IMG/VR virus record: IMGVR_UViG_3300021376_000028
Span: 21,678-85,677 of that record
Length of the DNA stretch: 64,000 nt
DNA from: a virus
Strand: one strand, 5' to 3'
Shown here: in pieces, positions 37,406-45,677 of the stretch
Layout of the letters: every line of letters begins with the position of its first letter
Position numbering within the stretch: the first letter of the stretch is position 1
Made by a program: the position numbers and the translations under genes
The notes under the pieces: generated by a model
What the model was told of the DNA's origin: nothing
Database searches by the model: none
Seen by the model: the letters and a program-made list of their open reading frames with translations, nothing else

Positions 37406-40400
37406 AATCTTCCTTTTTAAGAGATTTTCTTTCTATGTAATTGTCAATAGAAATTATACCATTCTCGTTTTCAATTTTGTATGAATCTAAGCGAGTTAAT
37501 GTTTTTTGGTCCTCAATTTTATTGAGTCTAACAGCATACCAATTTCCAACCGAGACAACATGTCTAAGTTTTTTAAAAATTACAGGGAAAATAACAACCT
37601 TGAAGATTGAGTCTCCGTCCCAGCAGTAAAGGTTGGACATGTCTGTGCCTTTTGATGTGGTAAATGTCCTCTGATGGAATACATACATCAATGTCTTTTC
37701 ATCATTTACCAAACCCAAACCAGTGTTATACAACCACTCTTGTTCATGTTGCTTGCCTTTTGATATTTTCATCATTAGGTTGTATAAAGGAGTGCCGTGG
37801 TATTCATATGCATCACAAAAAGCATGCAGTGTCCTGTCACCTATTAATGCATAAACAAAATCTCTTGTTGCAAGTTCAGTATTTCTTTCTGCAAAAACTG
37901 TTGTTGAGCCTGAATGATCTTCAAATTCAATCCGCAAATACTGAGGTGTCTTTTTTGTAGACCGGACCACCGCTTTTACAAGAGTGAGAGGAGAATTTGT
38001 TTCATGGAAATCAACAATCTCTCCCACAAGAGTGTCAATTTCGTTTGCCCCTCCAGTTTGCTTGAGAGAGAAACCCAAGATGGGCAAGTAATACTTTTCA
38101 TGGTCATACTGAGAAGCATGACCGATTTCAGAAAACGCACCAACCTTGTCAAAGTTTTCTCTCAGTGTGCTCTTAACAGCTGTCTTGCGACATTTATTTG
38201 TGAACTCTTCATAAGAATTAAAAGGTCTCTTTGCAAAAATTTCTTCAATAGCAGCTTTACCACAAGAAGCAACATTTGAAAGACCAAAACGAATTGCGTC
38301 ACGATCAATTGTGAACAACTCACCTGAGATATTAATATCTGGAGGTAATATCGTGATACCCATTCTCTGCGCTTCCATCAAGTATGCAGTAATCTTGTCA
38401 GTCGCAGTTTCGTTATACAGCAAAGCCCAAACAAACTCAACAGGGTAATGTATTTTTAACCACATCGTTTGGTATGAAAGCATTGAATAAGAAACCGCAT
38501 GAGATTTATTAAACATGTACAAGGCTGCCAGTTCAAACTCAGACCAAATTTTCTTTGCTGCAGTCTTTGTAATATAAGGATTGTTAATAAACTTCTCCTT
38601 AAACTCATCAAAACCGGCAACATCCCTTTTCTTACCAATGATCTTCCTCAACTTGTCTGCTTCGGCCCATGTAAAACCAGCAATAAGCACCGCCATCTGC
38701 ATCAGTTGCTCTTGGAAAATAACTGTTCCATAAGTTTCTGCAAGGACTTCTTTCACAACCTCATGAGGGTATGAAGGTTTAGCGTTGCCCTTCTTGCAGT
38801 CAATGTATTTCTGCCCCTGCGAAAGAAGAGCGCCTGGCCTAACAAGGGCGTTGGAAACAACTAGGTCATTGAAATTGTCAATGCCCATTCTTTCAATTAA
38901 ATTTCTATAAGCAGCGGCATCTGCTTGGAATACACCTACAGTATTACCAGAATTAAAATTCTCAAAAATTAAAGGGTCGTCTAGGGTTAGCGATGCCTTT
39001 CGTGTATCAATTCCCCTTGTTTCCTTAATCTTGTTTATGCAATCTTTAATCACAGAAACAGTCTTGAGACCAAGAATATCAATTTTAATTAGACCGACAG
39101 CCTCGGCATCTTCCATATCAAAAGCCGTAACAACCGATCTTTCACCGGTTGCCGAATCTTTACGGGTTTCAACAGGGCAAACTTCACTTAACGGTAACGA
39201 GGAAACCACCATGCCAGCAGCGTGGACTCCAGCATTTCTAATCCGACCTTCAAGCATCCTTGCAGTTGTCGGAATATCTGGATATTTCCGACAGAAGATT
39301 TTACCCTTCTCTGTTGCAACCAGTTCATCAATGGTTTCAAAGTATGGGGTAATAGCATTGATTTCTTGATACGGAACCTGAAAGACTCTAGCAACATCCT
39401 TAACTGCTGACTTTGGTTTGAACTCTCCATATGTCGTGATAGCTGCAACATTATCTGCACCCCAACGCTCTCTTAAATAATTACGGACCTCACCACGGCG
39501 CTTGTCCTCAAAATCAAGGTCAATATCTGGGTAGTCGTTTCTTTCCGGATTGATGAATCTAGAGAACAGAAGCCCATACTTAATGGGGTCTACAAGAGTA
39601 ATATCCAAAAGGAATGCCAAAACAGAACCACCGACAGAACCACGACCAGGGCCGCGACCAATACCGTTATTGTCTGCCCATTTAACAAGATCCCAAACAA
39701 TCAAGAAATAATCAGAGAACCCAAGATTGTTGATAATTGACAATTCTTCTTCAAGCCGAACCTTGTATTGTTCACCAAGACTCCTGTTCTTGATTGCAAA
39801 CTCTGCAATTTCACGCAGATAATTGTTTGATTCAAGAACCTTGGAATATTTGGGAAGAAGATTGCGTTTTGTGACAACCTCGGCTGAACACTTCTCAGCA
39901 ATCTCCATTGTATTTTCAAGGTATAGCACATTATCATAGCCAACCTCTCTAAACCAAGAATGAACCGTTTGGGCATCTGCAATATAAGGATTAATCTCAT
40001 CAAATCTTAAAAACCTCTGAGGATACATTGCATTTATCTTGTCCACAAGGTCATGCTTGTGGTCGCTTACTGAGGTAATATTGGCTTGGGCAATTCTAAT
40101 ATCTGCAGCACTTAATGAAGGGTACTGAGACACCATTAGAAGAACCTCTTCGGCTCCACGGTGGCTGTGCGTTGGAAAATGGCAGTCAGCCGTAGCAACA
40201 ACCTTTTTGTTATAGGTGTTGGCCAGTTTGATTAGATTGTCATTGAGGTTTTTTGAGTTCCATGCTTGGATTTCGTAATAAAAGTCATCTCCAAAGATTT
40301 TGATAAATCTCTCGGACAATTCTTCAGCCCTGGCATAATTACCAGCCTCAATTGCCTTTGAAATTGCACTGGCCATACAACCAGAAAGGGCAACAATATC

Positions 40401-40787
40401 GCCCCTGACCATCTGCTCTAGAAGAGCAAAATCAATGCGTGGTTTATAATAAAAGTTTTTGGTCCAACCCAATTGAGACATTTTGAAAAGTTTGTTTAAG
40501 CCCTCATTATTCTTTGCAAGAAGGATGAGATGAAAACGCTCGTACTTTGTTTGTTCGTCTTGACCAATTGAGGGGACAAAATAAGCTTCAATGCCAAAAA
40601 GGGGTTTTACATTATTCTTACGACACGCATCCTGAAATTTAAGAACTCCACCCATCGTGCCGTGGTCTGTAATTGCCGAAGCAAATTGACCGTTTGTACT
40701 TGTAATCTGTGCAATTTCATTTGGCGTAGACATACCATCTAGCAATGAATATTCGCTGTGACAGTGCAAATGCACAAAGTCAATCAT
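37392..40787 (-). CDS. dnaE: DNA polymerase III alpha subunit (DnaE type)
   Basis: A 1,131-residue replicative polymerase. The PHP domain begins VHLHCHSEYSLLDG (residues 4-17); the palm holds GRGPGRGSVGGSVLAFLL and PDIDLDFEDKRR (catalytic Asp), then ARVFQVPYQEI; fingers and thumb follow (FNKSHAVSYSMLSYQTMWLKI). The C-terminal region carries an OB-like fold (PLTLVKAVVRST). It is the phage's own chromosomal replicase, independent of host polymerase but probably borrowing the host clamp. Usual length. Confidence 0.95.
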   Translation of the reverse strand: MIDFVHLHCHSEYSLLDGMSTPNEIAQITSTNGQFASAITDHGTMGGVLKFQDACRKNNVKPLFGIEAYFVPSIGQDEQTKYERFHLILLAKNNEGLNKLFKMSQLGWTKNFYYKPRIDFALLEQMVRGDIVALSGCMASAISKAIEAGNYARAEELSERFIKIFGDDFYYEIQAWNSKNLNDNLIKLANTYNKKVVATADCHFPTHSHRGAEEVLLMVSQYPSLSAADIRIAQANITSVSDHKHDLVDKINAMYPQRFLRFDEINPYIADAQTVHSWFREVGYDNVLYLENTMEIAEKCSAEVVTKRNLLPKYSKVLESNNYLREIAEFAIKNRSLGEQYKVRLEEELSIINNLGFSDYFLIVWDLVKWADNNGIGRGPGRGSVGGSVLAFLLDITLVDPIKYGLLFSRFINPERNDYPDIDLDFEDKRRGEVRNYLRERWGADNVAAITTYGEFKPKSAVKDVARVFQVPYQEINAITPYFETIDELVATEKGKIFCRKYPDIPTTARMLEGRIRNAGVHAAGMVVSSLPLSEVCPVETRKDSATGERSVVTAFDMEDAEAVGLIKIDILGLKTVSVIKDCINKIKETRGIDTRKASLTLDDPLIFENFNSGNTVGVFQADAAAYRNLIERMGIDNFNDLVVSNALVRPGALLSQGQKYIDCKKGNAKPSYPHEVVKEVLAETYGTVIFQEQLMQMAVLIAGFTWAEADKLRKIIGKKRDVAGFDEFKEKFINNPYITKTAAKKIWSEFELAALYMFNKSHAVSYSMLSYQTMWLKIHYPVEFVWALLYNETATDKITAYLMEAQRMGITILPPDINISGELFTIDRDAIRFGLSNVASCGKAAIEEIFAKRPFNSYEEFTNKCRKTAVKSTLRENFDKVGAFSEIGHASQYDHEKYYLPILGFSLKQTGGANEIDTLVGEIVDFHETNSPLTLVKAVVRSTKKTPQYLRIEFEDHSGSTTVFAERNTELATRDFVYALIGDRTLHAFCDAYEYHGTPLYNLMMKISKGKQHEQEWLYNTGLGLVNDEKTLMYVFHQRTFTTSKGTDMSNLYCWDGDSIFKVVIFPVIFKKLRHVVSVGNWYAVRLNKIEDQKTLTRLDSYKIENENGIISIDNYIERKSLKKEDYVKV

Positions 40788-41312
40788 TTAGTTCCAATCT
40801 AAATCGTAAAGTGTTTCTATTGTTGGAAATTCGTTCCAGTGCGGCTCATTGTACCACTGCTTTCTCAGGTAAGCATTTACACCTTCATTCAAAAGAATTC
40901 TTACTTCGTTCGGATTATCTTCAACAACAAAAGCCGGATTCAATTTTTCAATCACGCCGTGCTTCTCATGTATGTTTGTAAAAGAAACACTGGATGCTCC
41001 AACTCTCCATGTGTCCAGCCATTCATGAGTCGTCTTCATTGCAGCACTACAGCGCCTTGCTGTCACAATATGTATATCAATATTTTGGCTAAACCAGTAG
41101 TTGATCTGGTGCCATGCGTCCGCGTATGGCTTTAAATTTTTCCAAAATATTGTGTTGTTGAATACGTTCATTGCCTCTGGATCATTTGAATCACTAATCA
41201 ACCAATGTGAATAGTCATAATCGGCCACGCCTTTTGCCATGAATATCTGGGATATGGGCGTATCAATGTCGGCAATAACGCCATCTAAATCTAAAACAAT
41301 ATTTTTCTTCAT
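40788..41312 (-). CDS. HAD-family 5'(3')-deoxyribonucleotidase
   Basis: A 174-residue HAD phosphatase. DLDGVIAD (8-15) gives the nucleophile Asp8 and acid Asp10; IVTARR is motif II; EKHGVIEKLNPAFVVEDN is motif III/IV. It would dephosphorylate deoxynucleoside monophosphates and shape the dNTP pool for an AT-rich phage genome. ATG 41312 chosen; upstream codons overlap a UUCG hairpin. Confidence 0.8.
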   Translation of the reverse strand: MKKNIVLDLDGVIADIDTPISQIFMAKGVADYDYSHWLISDSNDPEAMNVFNNTIFWKNLKPYADAWHQINYWFSQNIDIHIVTARRCSAAMKTTHEWLDTWRVGASSVSFTNIHEKHGVIEKLNPAFVVEDNPNEVRILLNEGVNAYLRKQWYNEPHWNEFPTIETLYDLDWN

Positions 41313-41331
41313 AATTTTGGACAAGCAAATA

Positions 41332-41351
41332 GGGAGCCCCGAAGGGCTCCC
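41332..41351 (-). terminator. UUCG-capped hairpin after the SSB-like gene
   Basis: Perfect GGGAGCCC-TTCG-GGGCTCCC stem on the transcribed strand, 15 bp past the gene at 41366. It is followed by TATTTG, so a weak terminator or mRNA-stabilising element for an abundant protein is likely. Confidence 0.65.
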
Positions 41352-41365
41352 CATCGCCATTCACC

Positions 41366-42010
41366 TCACCAAGTGTCTTTTTCAATTTCTCCGGTTGTAT
41401 AAAACTTCTCCTGCTTCTCATAAGGAAGAGTTAAATACATATTTGTAAGATCATGATATGGCAAATTCTTAATTGAATCTGGCATTTCAGAAACCTCAAG
41501 AGGGATCAGGCTGTAGTTTGTATCTGATGCACCTGAGCCAGTTCTAGAAATCTTATAGAACCGGTCTGTGATCGTACCAAACTCCTTGGCATACTCAATC
41601 AGAGTAAGACCAACATGGCGCTGATTAAAAGTCGTGTCAAGAACTCTCGGCTCCCAAACACCCGGCTCTGTCTCAACAGCAATGTTGATCAGAAGATGAG
41701 GCTTTGGTCTCCAAGCTTTATCAACAGTAGACTTCTCAGCAGCCCAGCAACGATAGTTGTACTTTTCTAAACCGGCAGTAGAGGCAGCCCTCCACTTCCA
41801 ATTAATTGGCGATGTAACAACCGGCACATTAATTGCAGTACCAGACTCATCGTCATAATTCTTAGCGTCCTCCGTCATTTCCTGACGGAATCTGATCCGG
41901 TACGACTCTCCTGCCGACACCGTGAAATATTTCTTAACAGATGATTTTCCACCTTGTGGTGTGACCACCTGCTTTTCTAATTCATTTAAAGTTTTCATTG
42001 ATTTAAACAT
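41366..42010 (-). CDS. Probable single-stranded DNA-binding protein
   Basis: A 214-residue protein. YFTVSAGESYRIRFRQEM, NWKWRAASTAGLEKYNYRCW and HLLINIAVETEPGVWEPRVL give an OB-like run of strands with aromatic residues; the C-terminus is acidic (GEIEKDTW), the usual protein-interaction tip. It has a GGAGAAC ribosome site, is followed by a hairpin, and lies between primase and polymerase. It could be gp32-like rather than a host-type SSB. Confidence 0.6.
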   Translation of the reverse strand: MFKSMKTLNELEKQVVTPQGGKSSVKKYFTVSAGESYRIRFRQEMTEDAKNYDDESGTAINVPVVTSPINWKWRAASTAGLEKYNYRCWAAEKSTVDKAWRPKPHLLINIAVETEPGVWEPRVLDTTFNQRHVGLTLIEYAKEFGTITDRFYKISRTGSGASDTNYSLIPLEVSEMPDSIKNLPYHDLTNMYLTLPYEKQEKFYTTGEIEKDTW

Positions 42011-42019
42011 GTTGTTCTC

Positions 42020-42952
42020 CTATATTGTAAGTTTTTTGTTTTCAATTATGTTTTGTATTTGTTGTTTGTTCATCTCACCTGGGTCTTTAAGCCCAGTTGA
42101 GTTTTCCACCGTGTAAATCTCTTTACCACGGCAGAGATCTATTATAGCACATTTCATTGCCTCCCCTGCCTCGTCGTTATCAGAAAAAATTATGATTGAA
42201 TCAAAATACCTTTTCATCATCTTGACTTGGCTGGATGTTACTTGTGCTCCAAGAGTTGACACAACATTTGGATAACCGGATTGATGAATTGCCATAGCAT
42301 CAACACTGCCTTCTGTAATTATACAACTGTTAAAGGATTTGGCGTTCTGGAGATTGAAAAGGTAATCAGCCCTACGAAAACCACGGTTATAAAGATATCT
42401 AGGTTCTTGATCCTCACGAATTGCCCTGCCGATGTAACCGACCAGTTTATAAGACTGATCCCTTACTGGTATTACGATTCTTTCTTTAACTCTGGAAAAG
42501 CCGACCTCAAAGTATTCAAGGGTTTCAAGAGTAATGCCTCGATTTGTGATCCCCTGCAATAACACAACATCTTCTTCTTTTGAAAAATCAATTTCAATAT
42601 CAACAATGTCCAAGTCTTCTGTATGCTCTTTTTTGAAAAAACCTTTTTCTATCTCTTTCTTAAGAGCAATCGGATCTAACTTGATATCTTTACCGTATGG
42701 CTTGCCAGTTAATGCTTTGTAAAGTTGTCGGAAATTTCCTTTCTTGCCACAAGATGGGTTGAAGCATTGCCAAAGCCCAGTTTTCCTATTGATATAGAAC
42801 GCAGGACTATTTCTGTTTTTGTGAAAAGGACAAAACAAATTAAACTCTTGTGATGTTTGAGATTCAATGCTAATAGAAAGTTTCTCTAACAACTCAAGAA
42901 TCTGTGATTCCATATCAAATATTGAAAATGATTTGAAATTTGAAGATTTCAT
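42020..42952 (-). CDS. DnaG-like primase (zinc plus Toprim)
   Basis: A 310-residue protein. The zinc-binding domain CPFHKNRNSPAF, then CFNPSCGKKG (residues about 38-75), precedes the Toprim domain: SCIITEGSVDAMAIHQ (catalytic Glu) and SIIIFSDNDEAGEAM (DxD). It makes RNA primers for leading and lagging strands and works with the adjacent DnaB-like helicase. Shorter than bacterial DnaG, normal for phages. Confidence 0.92.
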   Translation of the reverse strand: MKSSNFKSFSIFDMESQILELLEKLSISIESQTSQEFNLFCPFHKNRNSPAFYINRKTGLWQCFNPSCGKKGNFRQLYKALTGKPYGKDIKLDPIALKKEIEKGFFKKEHTEDLDIVDIEIDFSKEEDVVLLQGITNRGITLETLEYFEVGFSRVKERIVIPVRDQSYKLVGYIGRAIREDQEPRYLYNRGFRRADYLFNLQNAKSFNSCIITEGSVDAMAIHQSGYPNVVSTLGAQVTSSQVKMMKRYFDSIIIFSDNDEAGEAMKCAIIDLCRGKEIYTVENSTGLKDPGEMNKQQIQNIIENKKLTI

Positions 42953-43115
42953 TTTTTCTGTCGTAGTCTGTTTTCAGCACAGTGTTTTTAAATTCTCCGT
43001 GCTGAGAGCGCCATTCATCCTCAATCCAAGGTCTAAGCCTTATAATAGTTTCAATATCTTCGGCTTCACCTGAAATTGCTTTCTTAGGTATTAAATATCC
43101 CATTCTTCCTGCCAT
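42915..43115 (-). CDS. Small basic protein between primase and helicase
   Basis: A 66-residue protein (MAGRMGYLIPKKAISGEAEDIETIIRLRPW...), overlapping the 5' end of the primase gene and the 3' end of the helicase gene. Trp-rich centre (PWIEDEWRSQHGEF). Unknown, perhaps a helicase/primase accessory. Confidence 0.55.
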   Translation of the reverse strand: MAGRMGYLIPKKAISGEAEDIETIIRLRPWIEDEWRSQHGEFKNTVLKTDYDRKNEIFKFQIIFNI

Positions 43116-44308
43116 TTCCCTGTTTCAAGGTTCCATCTTAAAAAGAAACCAAATTGTGTTGATCTTCTGACTTTTCTAGATACGATCTGGAACAGGTCGG
43201 AATTATATTCACGGTGGATAGCAAGCACTAAGTCAGCGTCGTAAGCTAACTGCTTGCTCCAAGCAACCTCTTCTAATTCCGGTGGTCTTTCGGAGTGACC
43301 ATCGCTCATTGTTACAGCAGCAACATCAACAATTGGCACACCATTCTTGACTGCCATTCTTTTAAAAGCTTTAGATAAATTTTTGGCTTTCTCTGTCTCA
43401 TTGCGAGCACCAGAAGCGTCATCAAATAGACCGTGATAATCAAGAATAACAATGTCTGGTTTATACTGATCTATTTTTGCCTGCACCATATTCTGGTCTG
43501 CTGTTTCAAGACCCTCAGATGTGACAAGATGAATAGCGTGCTTACCATCAAAAGTCTCCTCAGCCCATTTCTCATAAGGCTCAACAACAGTTGGATTGGC
43601 CCTTACAAGATCTGTATTAGTAAATACACCACTGCCGTTTGTAAGTAAAGTGTCTAGCCTGTGGCCTTCCTGCTGTTTATTCATTTCTAATGAAATAATT
43701 AAAGGCCTGTAGCCTGCGCGCCATGCGTTTACTGCGAACAGTCTTGCAATAAAAGACTTACCAACTCCAGTCCATCCCAGCAGGACAATAAAATCACCCG
43801 GTTGCCAACCGCCAAATTGCTTATCAATAACATTGATACCACTAGGGATACCCTGCAATTCGTTATTGCCCCTCTTGGCTCGCTCTCTTAAATCAACAAC
43901 CCTGTCCTTCCACTCACCAGCAAGATCAGTATCTTTGAGGTTGCTGGAGAATTTATAAAGTTGTAATGTGTTCTCCATAAGATACGCCAGCGCCTCTTTG
44001 GGACCAAGATCACCAAGAAGCGCATTTGCTCTAGAGACAATAACCCTAGTTTGATAAGACAAAGACTCTTTCTTTGCCTCATCTATATAATATTTTAGTG
44101 GTTCTGGAGTTGCATAAAACTCAAACTCAGGATGGTGCTGTTTTACAGTTTCTTTTGACGGAACTTTTTTGTGCTCATCATAATGATTGGTAATAAAATT
44201 CCAAACATCTCTATACTCTATAAAGACATTTTCAATGCCTTCGTTTACTGCCGTAACATAATCATTTGTTTGCATTAAAGAATTCAACAAACGTACTTCG
44301 TAATTCAT
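43091..44308 (-). CDS. DnaB-like replicative helicase
   Basis: A 405-residue protein. The RecA-fold ATPase has Walker A GWTGVGKSF (about residues 185-193), SLEMNKQQ, and Walker B IVILDYHGLFDD; SKQLAYDADLVLAIHRE and FQIVSRKVRR match DnaB motifs H3/H4. The N-terminal region (about 1-150) is helical, like DnaB-N. It unwinds the replication fork and recruits the primase. Confidence 0.93.
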   Translation of the reverse strand: MNYEVRLLNSLMQTNDYVTAVNEGIENVFIEYRDVWNFITNHYDEHKKVPSKETVKQHHPEFEFYATPEPLKYYIDEAKKESLSYQTRVIVSRANALLGDLGPKEALAYLMENTLQLYKFSSNLKDTDLAGEWKDRVVDLRERAKRGNNELQGIPSGINVIDKQFGGWQPGDFIVLLGWTGVGKSFIARLFAVNAWRAGYRPLIISLEMNKQQEGHRLDTLLTNGSGVFTNTDLVRANPTVVEPYEKWAEETFDGKHAIHLVTSEGLETADQNMVQAKIDQYKPDIVILDYHGLFDDASGARNETEKAKNLSKAFKRMAVKNGVPIVDVAAVTMSDGHSERPPELEEVAWSKQLAYDADLVLAIHREYNSDLFQIVSRKVRRSTQFGFFLRWNLETGKWQEEWDI

Positions 44309-44616
44309 TCTTTCATCATTCTGTCGTGAGTGTCCTTAACAATTTGCATAAACATGTTCTTAGACTCTCGTTCTTGCTTTACCTTGTCTGTAATTTTTTT
44401 AGACTCAACCGCAAAATCAAAAATAAGAAACGGTCCTGGTCTTGATTTTACGAAATGGGTTATGGAATCAAACAACAACCCTGAGTCGTAGTGTTCGGCT
44501 AATGCTTGAGCAACAGCCTCTTGCCTCGGTGAATCTGGAATAAATAATTTATTTGATTCTCTGCAGGATTTTTCTAAGAACAGAAGAAGATCTTGTCCTG
44601 TTGTTCTGTCGCTCAT
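44305..44616 (-). CDS. Hypothetical protein upstream of DnaB
   Basis: A 103-residue protein (MSDRTTGQDLLLFLEKSCR...). GPFLIFDFAVESKKITDKVKQERES may be a small alpha/beta or helical unit. It overlaps the helicase start by four bases (ATGA), so a replication-accessory role, for example helicase-loading, is possible from context. Confidence 0.6.
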   Translation of the reverse strand: MSDRTTGQDLLLFLEKSCRESNKLFIPDSPRQEAVAQALAEHYDSGLLFDSITHFVKSRPGPFLIFDFAVESKKITDKVKQERESKNMFMQIVKDTHDRMMKE

Positions 44617-44854
44617 TTTCAACCTCCTTCCAAGTGTAGTTTAGATATTCAAATTCAGAAATACCACCGTAAGTTCCATAAATGTCTCCAGAATTCCATG
44701 CATATGTAAAGCACTCTTTTCTTACTGAACATTCATTGCACACTTGAACGGCTTGTTCTATTTCTGATTTTTTGTATGAAAACCAAATACTTCTATCTTT
44801 GTGTTCAAAACACAAAGCTTTAGATTTCCAATCTTGCGTATTACTGCTTTTCAC
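44549..44854 (-). CDS. WhiB-family iron-sulfur transcription factor 2
   Basis: A 101-residue protein. Cysteines C15, C39, C42 and C48 (VCNECSVRKECFTYAW) match WhiB spacing; the turn reads GTYGG (60-64), with Tyr in place of the usual Trp. A basic C-terminus (RTRSSSVLRKILQRIK) may bind DNA. Together with 16548-16892 it gives two phage WhiB proteins, likely controlling distinct transcription phases. Confidence 0.85.
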   Translation of the reverse strand: MKSSNTQDWKSKALCFEHKDRSIWFSYKKSEIEQAVQVCNECSVRKECFTYAWNSGDIYGTYGGISEFEYLNYTWKEVENERQNNRTRSSSVLRKILQRIK

Positions 44855-45047
44855 TGTCTAACTCTTGGAGTTTGGCTTCAATTTGGCTGTCAATTGAATC
44901 CCAAAGTCTCTTCCAAGCGTCTTCATCTTCAAGCGAAGTCGCCTTGCATTTAGCACCAGCATCAAGCCTTAGCGATTCGTAATTGCCAAGATTTTTGGTA
45001 ATACCAATGGATGCCCAAATCTCCACTTCATTTGTATTCTCTGCCAT
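44841..45047 (-). CDS. Small hypothetical protein
   Basis: A 68-residue protein (MAENTNEVEIWASIGITKNLGNYESLRLDAG...). The strand IWASIGITKNLGNYESLRLDAGAK recurs in phage proteins of unknown role. C-terminal helix acidic. Coupled to the WhiB gene. Confidence 0.65.
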   Translation of the reverse strand: MAENTNEVEIWASIGITKNLGNYESLRLDAGAKCKATSLEDEDAWKRLWDSIDSQIEAKLQELDSEKQ

Positions 45048-45048
45048 G

Positions 45049-45480
45049 TCATTCCCTTGTTTTTGCTTGGACCTTCCGAGAAAGGTTTTGTATTGTGTAT
45101 TTTTTTGTATTTACAACTGGTCTACCAGGTGTTCTGGTGTTGAAAAATTCAACCATGATGTAAACATCCTCCTCAGTATAGTAGCGCCAATTGCTATAAC
45201 CGGGGCATCCGCCCCCAAACTTTTTTGCTTCAGGGATAAGAAATTTTTTTTCATATTTTCTAAGAGTATCAGGTCTTTTTTCCACAATCTTAGCAACTTC
45301 ACCAACAGTATAAATTCTATATAGAATTATTTCGTGACCAACAAAAGGAATTTCAATAATTTCTTTGTTATCAAGTCTTTGTACATAAATTTTATTTATC
45401 CTCTTGGATATTTTTTTTAATTTAACGATATAATTTGAATATGTATAAAATTTATTAGTAACAAGAGCATTATTAATCAT
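45049..45480 (-). CDS. MerR-like helix-turn-helix regulator
   Basis: A 143-residue protein. Residues about 58-113 (YTVGEVAKIVEKRPDTLRKYEK, then WRYYTEEDVYIMVEFF) make a winged helix of the MerR/Xis type. The N-terminal half is basic and beta-rich. It may act as phage repressor or activator. No C-terminal effector domain is present. Confidence 0.75.
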   Translation of the reverse strand: MINNALVTNKFYTYSNYIVKLKKISKRINKIYVQRLDNKEIIEIPFVGHEIILYRIYTVGEVAKIVEKRPDTLRKYEKKFLIPEAKKFGGGCPGYSNWRYYTEEDVYIMVEFFNTRTPGRPVVNTKKYTIQNLSRKVQAKTRE

Positions 45481-45677
45481 TTCTGCCTCTTATAACCACT
45501 ATTCATCTTAGAGACAAAATCTTTCAAAAAGGATAATTTTACATCTCTAGTATCTGCACATATGGCACATGTGATATCAATGTAATACTCACCAGCAAAC
45601 CAATACTCTTCTCCTGCAAACTTTGGTCCACCGCATTTGGAACACTTAAACCTTAGACCTTTGATGTTCATAATCAA
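45477..45677 (-). CDS. Zinc-ribbon protein
   Basis: A 66-residue protein with CSKCGGPKF and CAICADTR (C-x2-C 24 residues apart), a full zinc ribbon, ending in a basic helix (SKMNSGYKRQK). Likely nucleic-acid or protein binding. ATGA overlaps on both sides. Confidence 0.7.
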   Translation of the reverse strand: MIMNIKGLRFKCSKCGGPKFAGEEYWFAGEYYIDITCAICADTRDVKLSFLKDFVSKMNSGYKRQK

